Positions 18,111 to 26,249 of a stretch of DNA of 64,000 bases are shown here, piece by piece. Under the pieces are notes generated by a model. The model was not told the origin of the DNA. It did no database searches and saw nothing but the letters and a program-made list of their open reading frames with translations. Where the stretch lies: NCBI RefSeq assembly GCF_049800955.1, contig NZ_JBNAGA010000002.1, positions 186,001-250,000 on the forward strand, read 5' to 3'. Numbering within the stretch: the stretch's first letter is position 1; each line of letters begins with the position of its first letter. Both the position numbers and the translations under genes were made by a program. This stretch comes from JAKVBH01 sp049800955. GTDB lineage: Bacteria > Pseudomonadota > Alphaproteobacteria > Rhodobacterales > Rhodobacteraceae.

Positions 18111-18879
18111 TCTCGCCCTTCTGCTGGATGCCGCCAGGGCCGCAGGCGACGTGGTTCTCAGCTTCGCTGGCCCAAACGCGCAACGCTGGGACAAACCGGG
18201 GGGTGCCGGGCCTGTCACAGAAGCGGATCTGGCCGCCAATGCCTGCCTGCGCGAGCACTTGCGCCCCGCCCGTCCGGATTATGGCTGGCTCAGCGAGGAA
18301 GATGCCGATGACAGTGATCGGCTGGAGCGCGACCGGGTTTTCGTCATTGATCCCATAGACGGCACGCGCAGCTTCATCGAAGGATCGCGCACCTGGGCTA
18401 TCTCCATTGCCGTGGTTGAAGACGGACAGCCTGTTGCTGGCGTGGTTGCTCTGCCGGCGCGCGGCTTGGTGTTTGCCGCCGAACGCGACGGTGGTGCGTT
18501 TTTGAACGAGGCACCATTGACCCCGTCAGACCGCACCGCCCTGCACGGTGCTGACATGTTGATCCCCAAGCCTGCGCTCAAAGCGGATTATTGGCCCGGC
18601 GGCGTGCCGGACGTAACGCGCCACCACAGACCCTCGCTCGCCTACAGGCTTTGTCTGGCGGCCAGTGGTAGGTTTGACGCGATGCTCACGCTTCGGGATG
18701 CCTGGGAATGGGACATTGCGGCGGGCAGCTTGATTGCGCAGGAAGCGGGATGTGTTGTCACCGATCGCGATGGCGCACGGCTTGCCTTCAATGTCGCCCA
18801 TGCCAAAACGCCCGGTGTATTGGTGGCCAATGCGGATCTGCACGGGCAACTCGCCGCGCGTCTGACCACGACACCTTGA
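18097..18879 (+). CDS. inositol monophosphatase family / 3'(2'),5'-bisphosphate nucleotidase (CysQ-like)
   Basis: A 260-residue Mg-dependent phosphatase. The metal-binding motifs are SEED near residue 66, DPIDGTRSF with Asp85 and Asp88, and WEWDIAAGSLIA near the end. The family covers inositol phosphatases, fructose bisphosphatases and the CysQ nucleotidase that clears 3'-phosphoadenosine-5'-phosphate from sulfate assimilation; CysQ is the best guess. The start is a TTG overlapping the pmbA stop by 14 bases; no better start is visible in this frame near the conserved N-terminus. Confidence 0.8.
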   Translation: MPGADLALLLDAARAAGDVVLSFAGPNAQRWDKPGGAGPVTEADLAANACLREHLRPARPDYGWLSEEDADDSDRLERDRVFVIDPIDGTRSFIEGSRTWAISIAVVEDGQPVAGVVALPARGLVFAAERDGGAFLNEAPLTPSDRTALHGADMLIPKPALKADYWPGGVPDVTRHHRPSLAYRLCLAASGRFDAMLTLRDAWEWDIAAGSLIAQEAGCVVTDRDGARLAFNVAHAKTPGVLVANADLHGQLAARLTTTP

Positions 18880-18929
18880 CGCCAGAGCGCGCCCCGGTAG
18901 GCTGCGCACAGCAATTCGGAGCAACTGTC

Positions 18930-19178
18930 ATGGGCCAACAACGGCTGCATCTCGTCTTCGGCGGCGAGCTCGTCGACCCGACCAAATCTGCCTTCAAGGA
19001 CGTCAACGACATCCACGTCGTGGGCATTTTCCCGGATTACCAATCGGCCTTTGATGCCTGGAAAGCGGAAGCGCAACGCACGGTCGACAATGCACATATG
19101 CGCTATTTCATCGCGCATCTGCACCGCTTGCGCGACGAAGGGGCCGAAACCTCCTCCACCGAAGAGTTGGGCAGCTGA
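18930..19178 (+). CDS. DUF4170 domain-containing protein
   Basis: An 82-residue protein MGQQRLHLVFGGELVDP...FKDVNDIHVVGIFPDYQSAFDAWKAEAQRTVDNAHMRYFIAHLHRL. The VFGGEL and DNAHMRYFI segments match the small DUF4170 family common in alphaproteobacteria, whose function is unknown. It sits directly before the Kdo transferase gene and its TGA overlaps the probable CTG start of that gene, which suggests coupling and possibly a role near lipid A synthesis. Confidence 0.8.
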   Translation: MGQQRLHLVFGGELVDPTKSAFKDVNDIHVVGIFPDYQSAFDAWKAEAQRTVDNAHMRYFIAHLHRLRDEGAETSSTEELGS

Positions 19179-20398
19179 GCCCGCGCAAGCGCCCTCTAGC
19201 GCTTGCGGGCTATCTTGCGCTGCATCGTGGAAGCACGCGCGCCTCGTCAGATTGGCCGGAGCGCGCGCCCGGCCCTTTGGTCTGGCTGCATGTTGCGCGC
19301 GCCGAACGTCTGCCTGCCGTGCTGCAACTGGCCACACGCCTGATCGCGCAACGCGAAAGACTGCATGTCCTCATCACCGCGCCGCGCCATATGGCCGGGC
19401 CACGCCGCCTCAAGGAGGGGATCACGTGGCACGCATTCGACAATCCCTCGCAACGCGATGCCACTCGGTTCATTCAGCATTTCGCACCAGATCTCTGCGT
19501 CTGGACCAGCGGAGACCTGATCCCAGTGCTCATCGATGCCGCGTCACAAGCGAATGTTCCGCTGGTGCTGATCGATGCTGTGGCGGATGGTTTCGGGCAG
19601 GGGCGCGGGCTTGATCTGCTACAACCTCGCGGCGCATTGCTGCGCATGTTCTCCGCAATCATGGCGTCTGATGTCAACACGGCGACACGATTGGAGCGTT
19701 TGGGCGCCTTGGCAGATTCCATTGCCGTAACAGGCCCTCTGCAAGAAGGCAGTGCCGCGTTGCCGCACGATACAGGCGATCTGGACGAGCTGCACCGGTC
19801 GATCGGCCCTCGGCCGGTTTGGCTTGCCGCCATGGCACAGCCCGAGGAAGCCCATACGATCCTTCAAGCCCATCGCAATGCCATGCGGTTTTCGCAGCGT
19901 TTGGTGCTGGTCCTCGTCCCTGACAAACCCGACATGGCGGATGACATGGAAGCGCTGGCCAAAGCCGAAGGCCTGCGCTTCGTGCGTTGGTCGGAGGGAG
20001 ATTTGCCCGATGACATGACCGAGGTCATTCTCGCCGATACGGTGGGCGAAATGGGCCTCTGGTATCGGTTGGCGGCGGTGTCGTTCCTCGCATCCTCTTT
20101 GGTGCCCGGGCGCGGCGGCTGCGATCCGTTTGAGCCGGCGGCCCTGGGCTCTGCGGTTCTGTATGGGCCCAATTGTGGACGGCATTTGCATGCCTATTCC
20201 CGGCTTGTGGAGGTTGGCGCGGCCCGTATGGTGCGCGATGCTGAAAGCCTGACTGGCGCGTTGCGGCATTTGCTGGCGCCGGACAAAGCGGCCTCTATGT
20301 CTTTGGCGGCGTGGGAAGTTGTCAGCGAAGGGGCAGAGGTGGCGGACAAGGTCACGGATCTGATCCATGATATTCTCGATCATGCGGAGATCGCATGA
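19175..20398 (+). CDS. waaA: 3-deoxy-D-manno-octulosonic acid transferase
   Basis: A Kdo transferase that adds Kdo from CMP-Kdo to the lipid A precursor at the inner membrane. The body is recognised by PLVWLHVARAE, DLCVWTSGDLIP, AVTGPLQE-like boundaries and the GT-B donor end with ALGSAVLYGPN and YSRLVEVGAARMV. The first standard start is a TTG at 19277, but the 34 residues before it (RPLALAGYLALHRG) resemble the normal N-terminus of the family. The only plausible initiation there is CTG at 19175, overlapping the DUF4170 stop. So the gene probably has 407 residues and a CTG start; at minimum it spans 19277-20398. Confidence 0.82.
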   Translation: MSPRKRPLALAGYLALHRGSTRASSDWPERAPGPLVWLHVARAERLPAVLQLATRLIAQRERLHVLITAPRHMAGPRRLKEGITWHAFDNPSQRDATRFIQHFAPDLCVWTSGDLIPVLIDAASQANVPLVLIDAVADGFGQGRGLDLLQPRGALLRMFSAIMASDVNTATRLERLGALADSIAVTGPLQEGSAALPHDTGDLDELHRSIGPRPVWLAAMAQPEEAHTILQAHRNAMRFSQRLVLVLVPDKPDMADDMEALAKAEGLRFVRWSEGDLPDDMTEVILADTVGEMGLWYRLAAVSFLASSLVPGRGGCDPFEPAALGSAVLYGPNCGRHLHAYSRLVEVGAARMVRDAESLTGALRHLLAPDKAASMSLAAWEVVSEGAEVADKVTDLIHDILDHAEIA

Positions 20399-21396
20399 TG
20401 CGCGCGCCCCGCTTTTGGTTCACCGACCCTGATAAACCCACCCTGCGCGCCCGTGTTCTGGCGCCCTTGGGTTGGCTCACCGCAGCAGCGACCGCCCGAC
20501 GCGTGGCAAAGCCGCCGCAATACCAAGCACCCATCCCTGTCATTTGTGTTGGCAATCTCAATGCAGGCGGGACCGGTAAGACACCGACGGTCATGGACAT
20601 ACTGATGCGTTTGTCGGCGCAGGGGCGCTCCCCGGCCGTTGTATCGCGGGGTCATGGGGGGTCATTGAGCGGTCCGATCCCGGTTGACCCGAAGACACAT
20701 GATGCCAGCGATGTCGGCGACGAACCTTTGCTGCTGGCGGCTTTTGCCCCCGTCTTCATCGGGCGCGACCGCGCCGCTGTCGGGCGACTGGCCGCAGCCA
20801 GCGGTGCGGATGTGCTGGTGATGGACGACGGCTTTCAAAATCCGGGACTGGCCAAGGATCTCTCAATCATCGTCGTCGATGCGGCCAAGGGATTTGGCAA
20901 TGGGCGCTGCATGCCCGCAGGTCCCCTGCGCGAACCAGTGGCGCAAGGCCTGGCCCGCGCGGATCTTCTGCTGAGCATCGGCCCGGACAGCACGCCGAGA
21001 CGCTTCGGCGCGATGATCCCGAAGGGCCTTCCCCATCTGCAAGGCGCGCTGGACCCCTTGCAAATGGGCTTTGACTGGAGGGGGCAGAAGGTCCTGGCCT
21101 TTGCCGGCATCGGACATCCCGAGAAATTCTTCGACACACTGCGCCGCCTTGGCTCGGACGTCGTTCATGCCGAAGCGCTGGAGGATCACCAACCCCTGAC
21201 AACCGGTCTTTTGACACGGCTGGAACGAGACGCCAAAGCCCTCGGCGCACAGCTTGTGTGCACCGAAAAAGACGCCGTGCGCGTGCCCCGTGCGTTTCGC
21301 CAAAAGATCCTGACCTTGCCGGTCCGCTTGCAGATTTCAGACGATACCGCGCTCAACGACGCGCTTCGCGCGCTCTTTCCCAAAAGCCGGGGTTGA
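20395..21396 (+). CDS. lpxK: tetraacyldisaccharide 4'-kinase
   Basis: A 333-residue P-loop kinase that phosphorylates the lipid A disaccharide at the 4' position at the cytoplasmic face of the inner membrane. The Walker A loop GGTGKT is at residues 58-63 after CVGNLNA, and the family motif DDGFQN follows at about 143. An N-terminal amphipathic region precedes it. The ATG overlaps the waaA stop by four bases (ATGA), so Kdo transfer and 4'-phosphorylation are encoded as a coupled pair. Confidence 0.93.
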   Translation: MMRAPRFWFTDPDKPTLRARVLAPLGWLTAAATARRVAKPPQYQAPIPVICVGNLNAGGTGKTPTVMDILMRLSAQGRSPAVVSRGHGGSLSGPIPVDPKTHDASDVGDEPLLLAAFAPVFIGRDRAAVGRLAAASGADVLVMDDGFQNPGLAKDLSIIVVDAAKGFGNGRCMPAGPLREPVAQGLARADLLLSIGPDSTPRRFGAMIPKGLPHLQGALDPLQMGFDWRGQKVLAFAGIGHPEKFFDTLRRLGSDVVHAEALEDHQPLTTGLLTRLERDAKALGAQLVCTEKDAVRVPRAFRQKILTLPVRLQISDDTALNDALRALFPKSRG

Positions 21397-21430
21397 AGCG
21401 CCGACGTGTCACGGCGATATAGAGGGCCTT

Positions 21431-21904
21431 ATGGCCAAGCAAAAATCAGATCCGAATTACAAAGTCATCGCTGAAAATCGGCGTGCGCGCTTTGACTATG
21501 CCATCGAGGAAGATCTCGAGGTCGGCATCGTGCTGTCGGGATCCGAGGTCAAATCCTTGCGTGAAAACAGCGGCAATATTGCCGAGAGCTATGCCGCCGT
21601 TGAAGATGGCGAGCTTTGGTTGGTCAATTCCTACATCGCGCCTTACGACCGCGCGATGTTCAGCCATGAAGAACGGCGCAGGCGCAAGTTGCTTGTCTCG
21701 CGGCGCGAACTGGCGCGGCTCTGGTCGGATACGCAGCGCAAGGGCATGACGCTTGTCCCGCTCGTGATGTACTTCAATCACAAAGGCCTTGTGAAAATGA
21801 AGATCGGCATCGCCAAAGGCAAAAAGAACCATGACAAGCGCGAAAGCTCTGCCAAGCGCGATTGGAACCGCCAAAAGCAGCGTCTCCTCAAAGACAGCCG
21901 TTAA
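21431..21904 (+). CDS. smpB: SsrA-binding protein SmpB
   Basis: A 157-residue tmRNA-binding protein required for trans-translation. Conserved features are NRRARFDYAIEEDLEVGIVLSGSEVKSLR, SYAAVEDGELWLVNSYIAPYD and the basic C-terminal tail KGKKNHDKRESSAKRDWNRQKQRLLK. The tail normally enters the mRNA channel of stalled ribosomes. The tmRNA gene itself is not in the window. The last four bases overlap the stop of a convergent membrane-protein gene. Confidence 0.96.
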   Translation: MAKQKSDPNYKVIAENRRARFDYAIEEDLEVGIVLSGSEVKSLRENSGNIAESYAAVEDGELWLVNSYIAPYDRAMFSHEERRRRKLLVSRRELARLWSDTQRKGMTLVPLVMYFNHKGLVKMKIGIAKGKKNHDKRESSAKRDWNRQKQRLLKDSR

Positions 21905-22443
21905 CCCAGCCGAAAACTCTGGGCGATCCCGATCCATTGGGTCAAACCGTTGGAAGGAACGGACACATCGCCGCCAGTCCCCAGATCACAGGGCGTTGGC
22001 GTCATGTCCGTCTGGCATTCGGGCGGACACTCATTGCGCACGCGCGCAATCGCCTCTCCCTCAGCCGCATAGGTTCGCGCCAACAACTCGATGACCGCGC
22101 GCAGCACAGGCGCCCATGCCAGCAGGAAAATCAACAAGAAGATATAGATGCCAATGGCAATCGCCACACCGCCCAAGCCGCCCAGAAGGAACGCAATAAT
22201 CAGGATGCCGATGTAGGCGGTGATGGGCAGCGTCACCAGATTTGCTGCGGTCAGCACCAGCCACAGGTGGAACCGCGCATGCAGGCAATTGACGTTAACG
22301 GCATTGCTCGCGCTATTGCGGACGGCTCGAGCGGCAGCGCACGTCCCGACGTTACACGGATCATCCGGGGCCTCATCATCCTGCGATCCTCCGGTAAAAA
22401 AGTCGACCACGCCGCCGACGATGTCTCCAATAACTCCAAACAA
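21901..22443 (-). CDS. membrane protein of unknown function with conserved cysteines
   Basis: A 180-residue protein not recognised as a known family. It has an N-terminal acidic segment with two cysteines (DPCNVGTCAAARAVRNSASNAVNVNCLHARFHLWLV), then two long hydrophobic stretches (about residues 59-75 and 78-112, rich in Ile, Leu and Gly) and a C-terminal tail with RNECPPECQTDMTPTPC. Three or more cysteine clusters flank the membrane region, which suggests disulfide bonds outside the cytoplasm. It is convergent with smpB and divergent from another small membrane protein at 22617. Confidence 0.55.
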   Translation of the reverse strand: MFGVIGDIVGGVVDFFTGGSQDDEAPDDPCNVGTCAAARAVRNSASNAVNVNCLHARFHLWLVLTAANLVTLPITAYIGILIIAFLLGGLGGVAIAIGIYIFLLIFLLAWAPVLRAVIELLARTYAAEGEAIARVRNECPPECQTDMTPTPCDLGTGGDVSVPSNGLTQWIGIAQSFRLG

Positions 22444-22616
22444 TATAGGCTCCTTCGGGCATCAAATCGCCCTGTCAAAAAACTTGGTGTAATGGGAGCA
22501 GCATACAGCAAAGTCGCGATCCGGCCTATACGCCGAGCGATCTCGCGGTATTCTGTCAGGGTCTGCGGGCCAAGCGCCTGTTCAGAGAGCAATGTTTTGA
22601 CAAGAATCGAGGCTGC

Positions 22617-22892
22617 ATGGAATTTTTAATTGGTCTTCTCAGCGGGGCCGCCAGCGGCACGCTCGTGGGTAAGCTGGTCAGCAAGCTTGATCAGGGCACC
22701 CTGATCAATGCGGCAGCGGGCCTCATGGGTGGTGGCCTCGGGGGAAGCCTGTTGGCGGCCTACAACGTTGGTAGTGGCGGCACAGGAAGCTTGGATCTTG
22801 CGGGAATCATCAGCCAGATTGCGGGTGGTGGCGTAGGCGGCGCTCTCATTCTTGTCTTTGTTGGCATCATTCGGAACGTTGTTGCGAAGTAA
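22617..22892 (+). CDS. small glycine-rich membrane protein, function unknown
   Basis: A 91-residue hydrophobic protein: MEFLIGLLSGAASGTLVGKLV, a middle GLMGGGLGGSLLAAYN, and a final membrane-like segment IAGGGVGGALILVFVGIIRNVVAK. Glycine-zipper-like spacing (GGGLGG, GGGVGG) occurs twice. It resembles small glycine-zipper membrane proteins found in alphaproteobacteria but no function can be assigned. It is divergent from the Cys-containing membrane protein at 21901-22443, with 173 bases between the starts. Confidence 0.6.
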   Translation: MEFLIGLLSGAASGTLVGKLVSKLDQGTLINAAAGLMGGGLGGSLLAAYNVGSGGTGSLDLAGIISQIAGGGVGGALILVFVGIIRNVVAK

Positions 22893-23000
22893 AAGCCGCC
22901 CATTTCCCCTGTCCAGGAGCGGCAGAGCGCTTTGCGCGCCCTTGCCTCATATGGGCCTCAGGTTTATTGCAGGGGCGTTATTCGGCCATAGGGGGCGCAC

Positions 23001-23855
23001 ATGGCAGACGATCCCAAGACACTTGTTTCCACGGACTGGCTCGCATCTCATCTCAAGGATCCGGACCTGCGCATTCTCGATGCGTCCTGGTATCTTCCGG
23101 ATGCCGAGCGTGATGCCCGCGCCGAATACGACGAGGCCCATATTCCCGGCGCGCGCTTTTTCGACCTGGAGGAGATCTCCGATGCGCGCTCCGCGCTCCC
23201 GCATATGGCGCCGCCGGTTGAGAAATTCATGTCGCGGATGCGGCGCATGGGCGTCGGTGATGGGCACCAGGTTGTGGTGTATGATGGCGCCGGTTTGTTT
23301 TCGGCGGCCCGCGTCTGGTGGCTCTTCCGTCTGATGGGGCAGGAAAACGTCGCAGTGCTCGACGGAGGGCTGCCCAAGTGGCTGGCCGAGGGCCGTGCGA
23401 CAGAGGACATGCCACCGATTGTCAAAGACAGGCACATGACCGTGCGCTTTCAAAACCAGCTTGTCCGCGATGTGACCCAGGTCAGCGCCGCCTCCAAGCT
23501 GGGCGCGCCCCAGATCGTCGATGCACGCGCGCCGGCGCGCTTTCGCGGCGACGCGCCGGAGCCCCGCGAAGGCCTGCGCGCAGGACATATCCCCGGCTCA
23601 CGGAACGTGCCCTTTTCTGCTTTGCTCAACGAAGACGGGACGATGAAATCTCCCGAGGAGACGCGCCGCATCTTCGAGAGCGCAGGTGTCGATCTGGCCA
23701 AACCGGTCATCACGTCCTGCGGCTCGGGCGTTACGGCCGCTGTCCTCTCGCTCGCCCTGGAACGCATGGGCAAGCACGATCATTCCCTTTACGACGGATC
23801 ATGGGCGGAATGGGGAATGTTCCCCACCGTTCCCGTAGCCACTGGAGACGCCTGA
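23001..23855 (+). CDS. sseA: 3-mercaptopyruvate sulfurtransferase
   Basis: A 284-residue tandem-rhodanese protein. The first domain holds LRILDASWYLP, and the second has the active-site loop with Cys240 in CGSGVTA, the mercaptopyruvate-type signature, unlike the CRKGVT of thiosulfate sulfurtransferases. It moves sulfur from 3-mercaptopyruvate to cyanide or thiols. The stop TGA is immediately followed by the ATG of the aminotransferase, so the two are coupled. The pairing fits: transamination of cysteine gives 3-mercaptopyruvate. Confidence 0.9.
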   Translation: MADDPKTLVSTDWLASHLKDPDLRILDASWYLPDAERDARAEYDEAHIPGARFFDLEEISDARSALPHMAPPVEKFMSRMRRMGVGDGHQVVVYDGAGLFSAARVWWLFRLMGQENVAVLDGGLPKWLAEGRATEDMPPIVKDRHMTVRFQNQLVRDVTQVSAASKLGAPQIVDARAPARFRGDAPEPREGLRAGHIPGSRNVPFSALLNEDGTMKSPEETRRIFESAGVDLAKPVITSCGSGVTAAVLSLALERMGKHDHSLYDGSWAEWGMFPTVPVATGDA

Positions 23856-25040
23856 ATGTTTGAGACGCTGCAAGCGCAACCTTCCGACAAAATCCTCGCC
23901 CTCATGAAGGCTTTCCGCGAGGATCCCCGGCCCGAGAAAATCGATCTCGGCGTGGGTGTCTACAAGAATGCAAAAGGGCAGACGCCCATCATGCGCGCCG
24001 TCAAAACAGCCGAAAAGCAGCTCTGGGAAAGCCAGGACACGAAATCCTATGTGGGTCTTGTGGGTGATCCCGCCTTCGCGGATGCCATGATTTCGCTGAT
24101 TTTGGGCGATGCCGTTGCGCGCGAGACTGTTGCAGCGGCAGCAACGCCGGGCGGGACCGGCGCGGTGCGGCAATGTCTCGAAATGGCCAAGATGGCCAAT
24201 CCAAAGCTGCGCGTCTTCGTGTCCGACCCGACATGGCCAAACCACCTCTCGATCATGAAATTCATGGGGATTGAAGTCGTCCCCTATCGCTATTTCGACA
24301 ACGAGACGCGCGGCGTCGATTTTGACGGCATGCTCGCGGACATCAAACAAGCGGGCAAGGGCGATATCGTGCTCCTGCACGGCTGCTGCCACAACCCGAC
24401 CGGGGCAAACCTCAACCTGACCGAATGGCAGATCGTTGCGGATACCCTCAATGCAACAGGCGCAACGCCCATGATTGACATTGCCTATCAAGGCTTTGGA
24501 GACGGGCTTGAAGAAGATGCAGCTGGAACGCGTCTGATTGCCTCCTCGGTTCCCGAGACGCTTATTGCGGCCTCCTGTTCCAAGAATTTCGGCGTGTATC
24601 GCGAGCGCACGGGCCTCGCCATGGCCGTCTCTCAGGACAGCAGTGCAAAGGCGCTCAATCAGGATACGCTGGCGTTCCTGAACCGCCAGAATTACTCCTT
24701 CCCGCCAGATCACGGCGCCCGCGTCGTGACCATGGTCCTGACCGACCCCGCCTTGCGGGCGGATTGGGAAGCTGAACTCGAGGACGTGCGCCGCGGGATG
24801 CTCAAACTGCGCGAACAATTGGCCGGTGAACTGCAACGGGCATCCGGCTCGGATCGCTTCGGCTTTCTGGCGCAACACCGGGGCATGTTCTCCCGGCTGG
24901 GCGCGTCGGCTGACCTCGTGGAGAAATTGCGCGCCGAGCACGGTATCTACATGATCGGCGACAGCCGCATGAACATCGCCGGACTCAATGAAAAAACAGT
25001 GCCGATCCTGGCTGACGCCATCGTAAAATCCGGCATCTAA
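23856..25040 (+). CDS. aromatic amino acid / aspartate aminotransferase (class I PLP)
   Basis: A 394-residue PLP enzyme of fold type I. The PLP lysine is Lys243 in ASCSKNFGVYRERTG, the N-terminal gate is LGVGVYKNAKG, and LHGCCHNPTGAN is the substrate and cofactor loop. This matches the TyrB/AspC group, where aromatic amino acids or aspartate transaminate with 2-oxoglutarate. It has no gap to sseA upstream, so cysteine transamination to 3-mercaptopyruvate is a possible physiological role; that is inference. Confidence 0.9.
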   Translation: MFETLQAQPSDKILALMKAFREDPRPEKIDLGVGVYKNAKGQTPIMRAVKTAEKQLWESQDTKSYVGLVGDPAFADAMISLILGDAVARETVAAAATPGGTGAVRQCLEMAKMANPKLRVFVSDPTWPNHLSIMKFMGIEVVPYRYFDNETRGVDFDGMLADIKQAGKGDIVLLHGCCHNPTGANLNLTEWQIVADTLNATGATPMIDIAYQGFGDGLEEDAAGTRLIASSVPETLIAASCSKNFGVYRERTGLAMAVSQDSSAKALNQDTLAFLNRQNYSFPPDHGARVVTMVLTDPALRADWEAELEDVRRGMLKLREQLAGELQRASGSDRFGFLAQHRGMFSRLGASADLVEKLRAEHGIYMIGDSRMNIAGLNEKTVPILADAIVKSGI

Positions 25041-25125
25041 ACCAACCTGACCGCGTGACCCGCACCGCGCGGTCAGGTGCGCACCTGCGTCATGACACAA
25101 ACAAAAAGTCTAACGCACCCAATCT

Positions 25126-25196
25126 TCTTTTGTCTTCAAATACCTCGGGGGAGCGCCGAACGGCGCGGGGGCAGAGCCCCCAAAATCACCCCGGAT
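25126..25196 (-). repeat. dispersed GC-rich hairpin element, complete copy
   Basis: On the minus strand: GGGGGCTCTGCCCCC (six-base stem), then GCGCCGTTCGGCGC (second stem), then CTCCCCCGAGGTATTTG and an A-rich tail with AAAAGAAG. It is in the convergent gap between the aminotransferase and DUF1523 genes, where it may also stop transcription. Confidence 0.75.
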
Positions 25197-25231
25197 GCAG
25201 CACATGAAGATCGCGCGCCCCGCGTATTGCG

Positions 25232-25867
25232 CTACTTACCGCCGAAAAACCGCCGGATACGCCCCGTGCTCTCGCTCACCGCGTCCGAGGCGTCGGCAAA
25301 TCCGTCGCCCACATCTTCCAAAACCGGATCGATCCGCGCCATGCGGAACCTCCGCCACCGCACCCAGACAGCCCAGACAAACAGGGCGAGAAGCGTCAGG
25401 ATGATGATATTGGTGTAGGGGATGATCCGGACATCCGGGCTCTCAACCGCACGCACTGAAATGGCGTTTGGGAAAATCGTGAAGAACTCATTGCGCCAAC
25501 CGTAATGCTTTATGACAACCCATTGCGGGTCTGCCGCCGTCGAGCGCAAGTCCGCGGCCTCCGCCTGAAGATTGGACGTGTCGAATTTGAAATAAGGCGG
25601 CCAGCCCCAGCCTGTGTCTTCATTGCGATAGACCATAACCCCGCCCGAATCCCGCACCGCCGAGATAAAGAACACATCGCGATTGGCCAGGGTCCCGTCA
25701 GAGCCGACATCAGCCTGCGCCCAGAACAAGCGGTTCTCACCGGGATCAATCCGGCGCACCTCGGTATCGGTGATCCGTGCAATGTCATGCTGCGGCAATG
25801 TATAATGGAGCACCGATCCAACGAAGCCCCAGAACAGGATGATAAAAACCCACTTGATATAAGACAT
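25232..25867 (-). CDS. DUF1523 family membrane protein
   Basis: A 211-residue protein with one N-terminal membrane segment (about residues 5-24), a periplasmic region with RNEDTGWGWPPYFKFDTSNLQAEA and a second membrane segment (about 148-168, IIILTLLALFVWAVWV), then a basic tail SESTGRIRRFFGGK. This pattern fits DUF1523, a Rhodobacterales membrane family of unknown role. The ATG at 25867 is used; the frame's earlier start at 25888 adds only a polar stub. It ends the minus-strand series that starts at 33077. Confidence 0.75.
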   Translation of the reverse strand: MSYIKWVFIILFWGFVGSVLHYTLPQHDIARITDTEVRRIDPGENRLFWAQADVGSDGTLANRDVFFISAVRDSGGVMVYRNEDTGWGWPPYFKFDTSNLQAEAADLRSTAADPQWVVIKHYGWRNEFFTIFPNAISVRAVESPDVRIIPYTNIIILTLLALFVWAVWVRWRRFRMARIDPVLEDVGDGFADASDAVSESTGRIRRFFGGK

Positions 25868-25880
25868 CTCGACCCGTCCT

Positions 25881-26147
25881 TCAGGCAAAATTCGTCAGAT
25901 AGATGATCAGCGCGACCACCGAAATCGGCACGACATAAACGCCGAGGATCAGCTTGCGTCGGATGGAGCCATCATATTCCTCCAGCCCCGCCTTGACCCA
26001 CATGTCCTTGTCGCCGCCAATGCCTTCTTCATGCCACCGCTCTTCAAGCTTTTCGCGCCGCGCCGCGCGGGAATAAAACGACAGACAAATGTAGATGATC
26101 GTCAGGACGACCATCGCCATGAGAAACAGGCGCAAAAAAGCAAACAT
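25881..26147 (-). CDS. small membrane protein next to DUF1523
   Basis: An 88-residue protein with membrane segments at both ends (MFAFLRLFLMAMVVLTIIYICLSF is split here as MFAFLRLFLM and AMVVLTIIYI; the second is KLILGVYVVPISVVALIIYL) and a charged middle (RREKLEERWHEEG...). AGGGGA precedes the ATG at 26147. Both termini would face the same side. No known function. It lies 13 bases before the DUF1523 gene and probably works with it. Confidence 0.65.
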   Translation of the reverse strand: MFAFLRLFLMAMVVLTIIYICLSFYSRAARREKLEERWHEEGIGGDKDMWVKAGLEEYDGSIRRKLILGVYVVPISVVALIIYLTNFA

Positions 26148-26249
26148 CGTCAAATCCCCTGGCCAGAAACGGCCCTCGTTCTCATATATAGCTGCATTGC
26201 GCGCCGCACCACAGGGGGTCTTGGTGTATTTTTCCCCGTGTTTGCGCCC

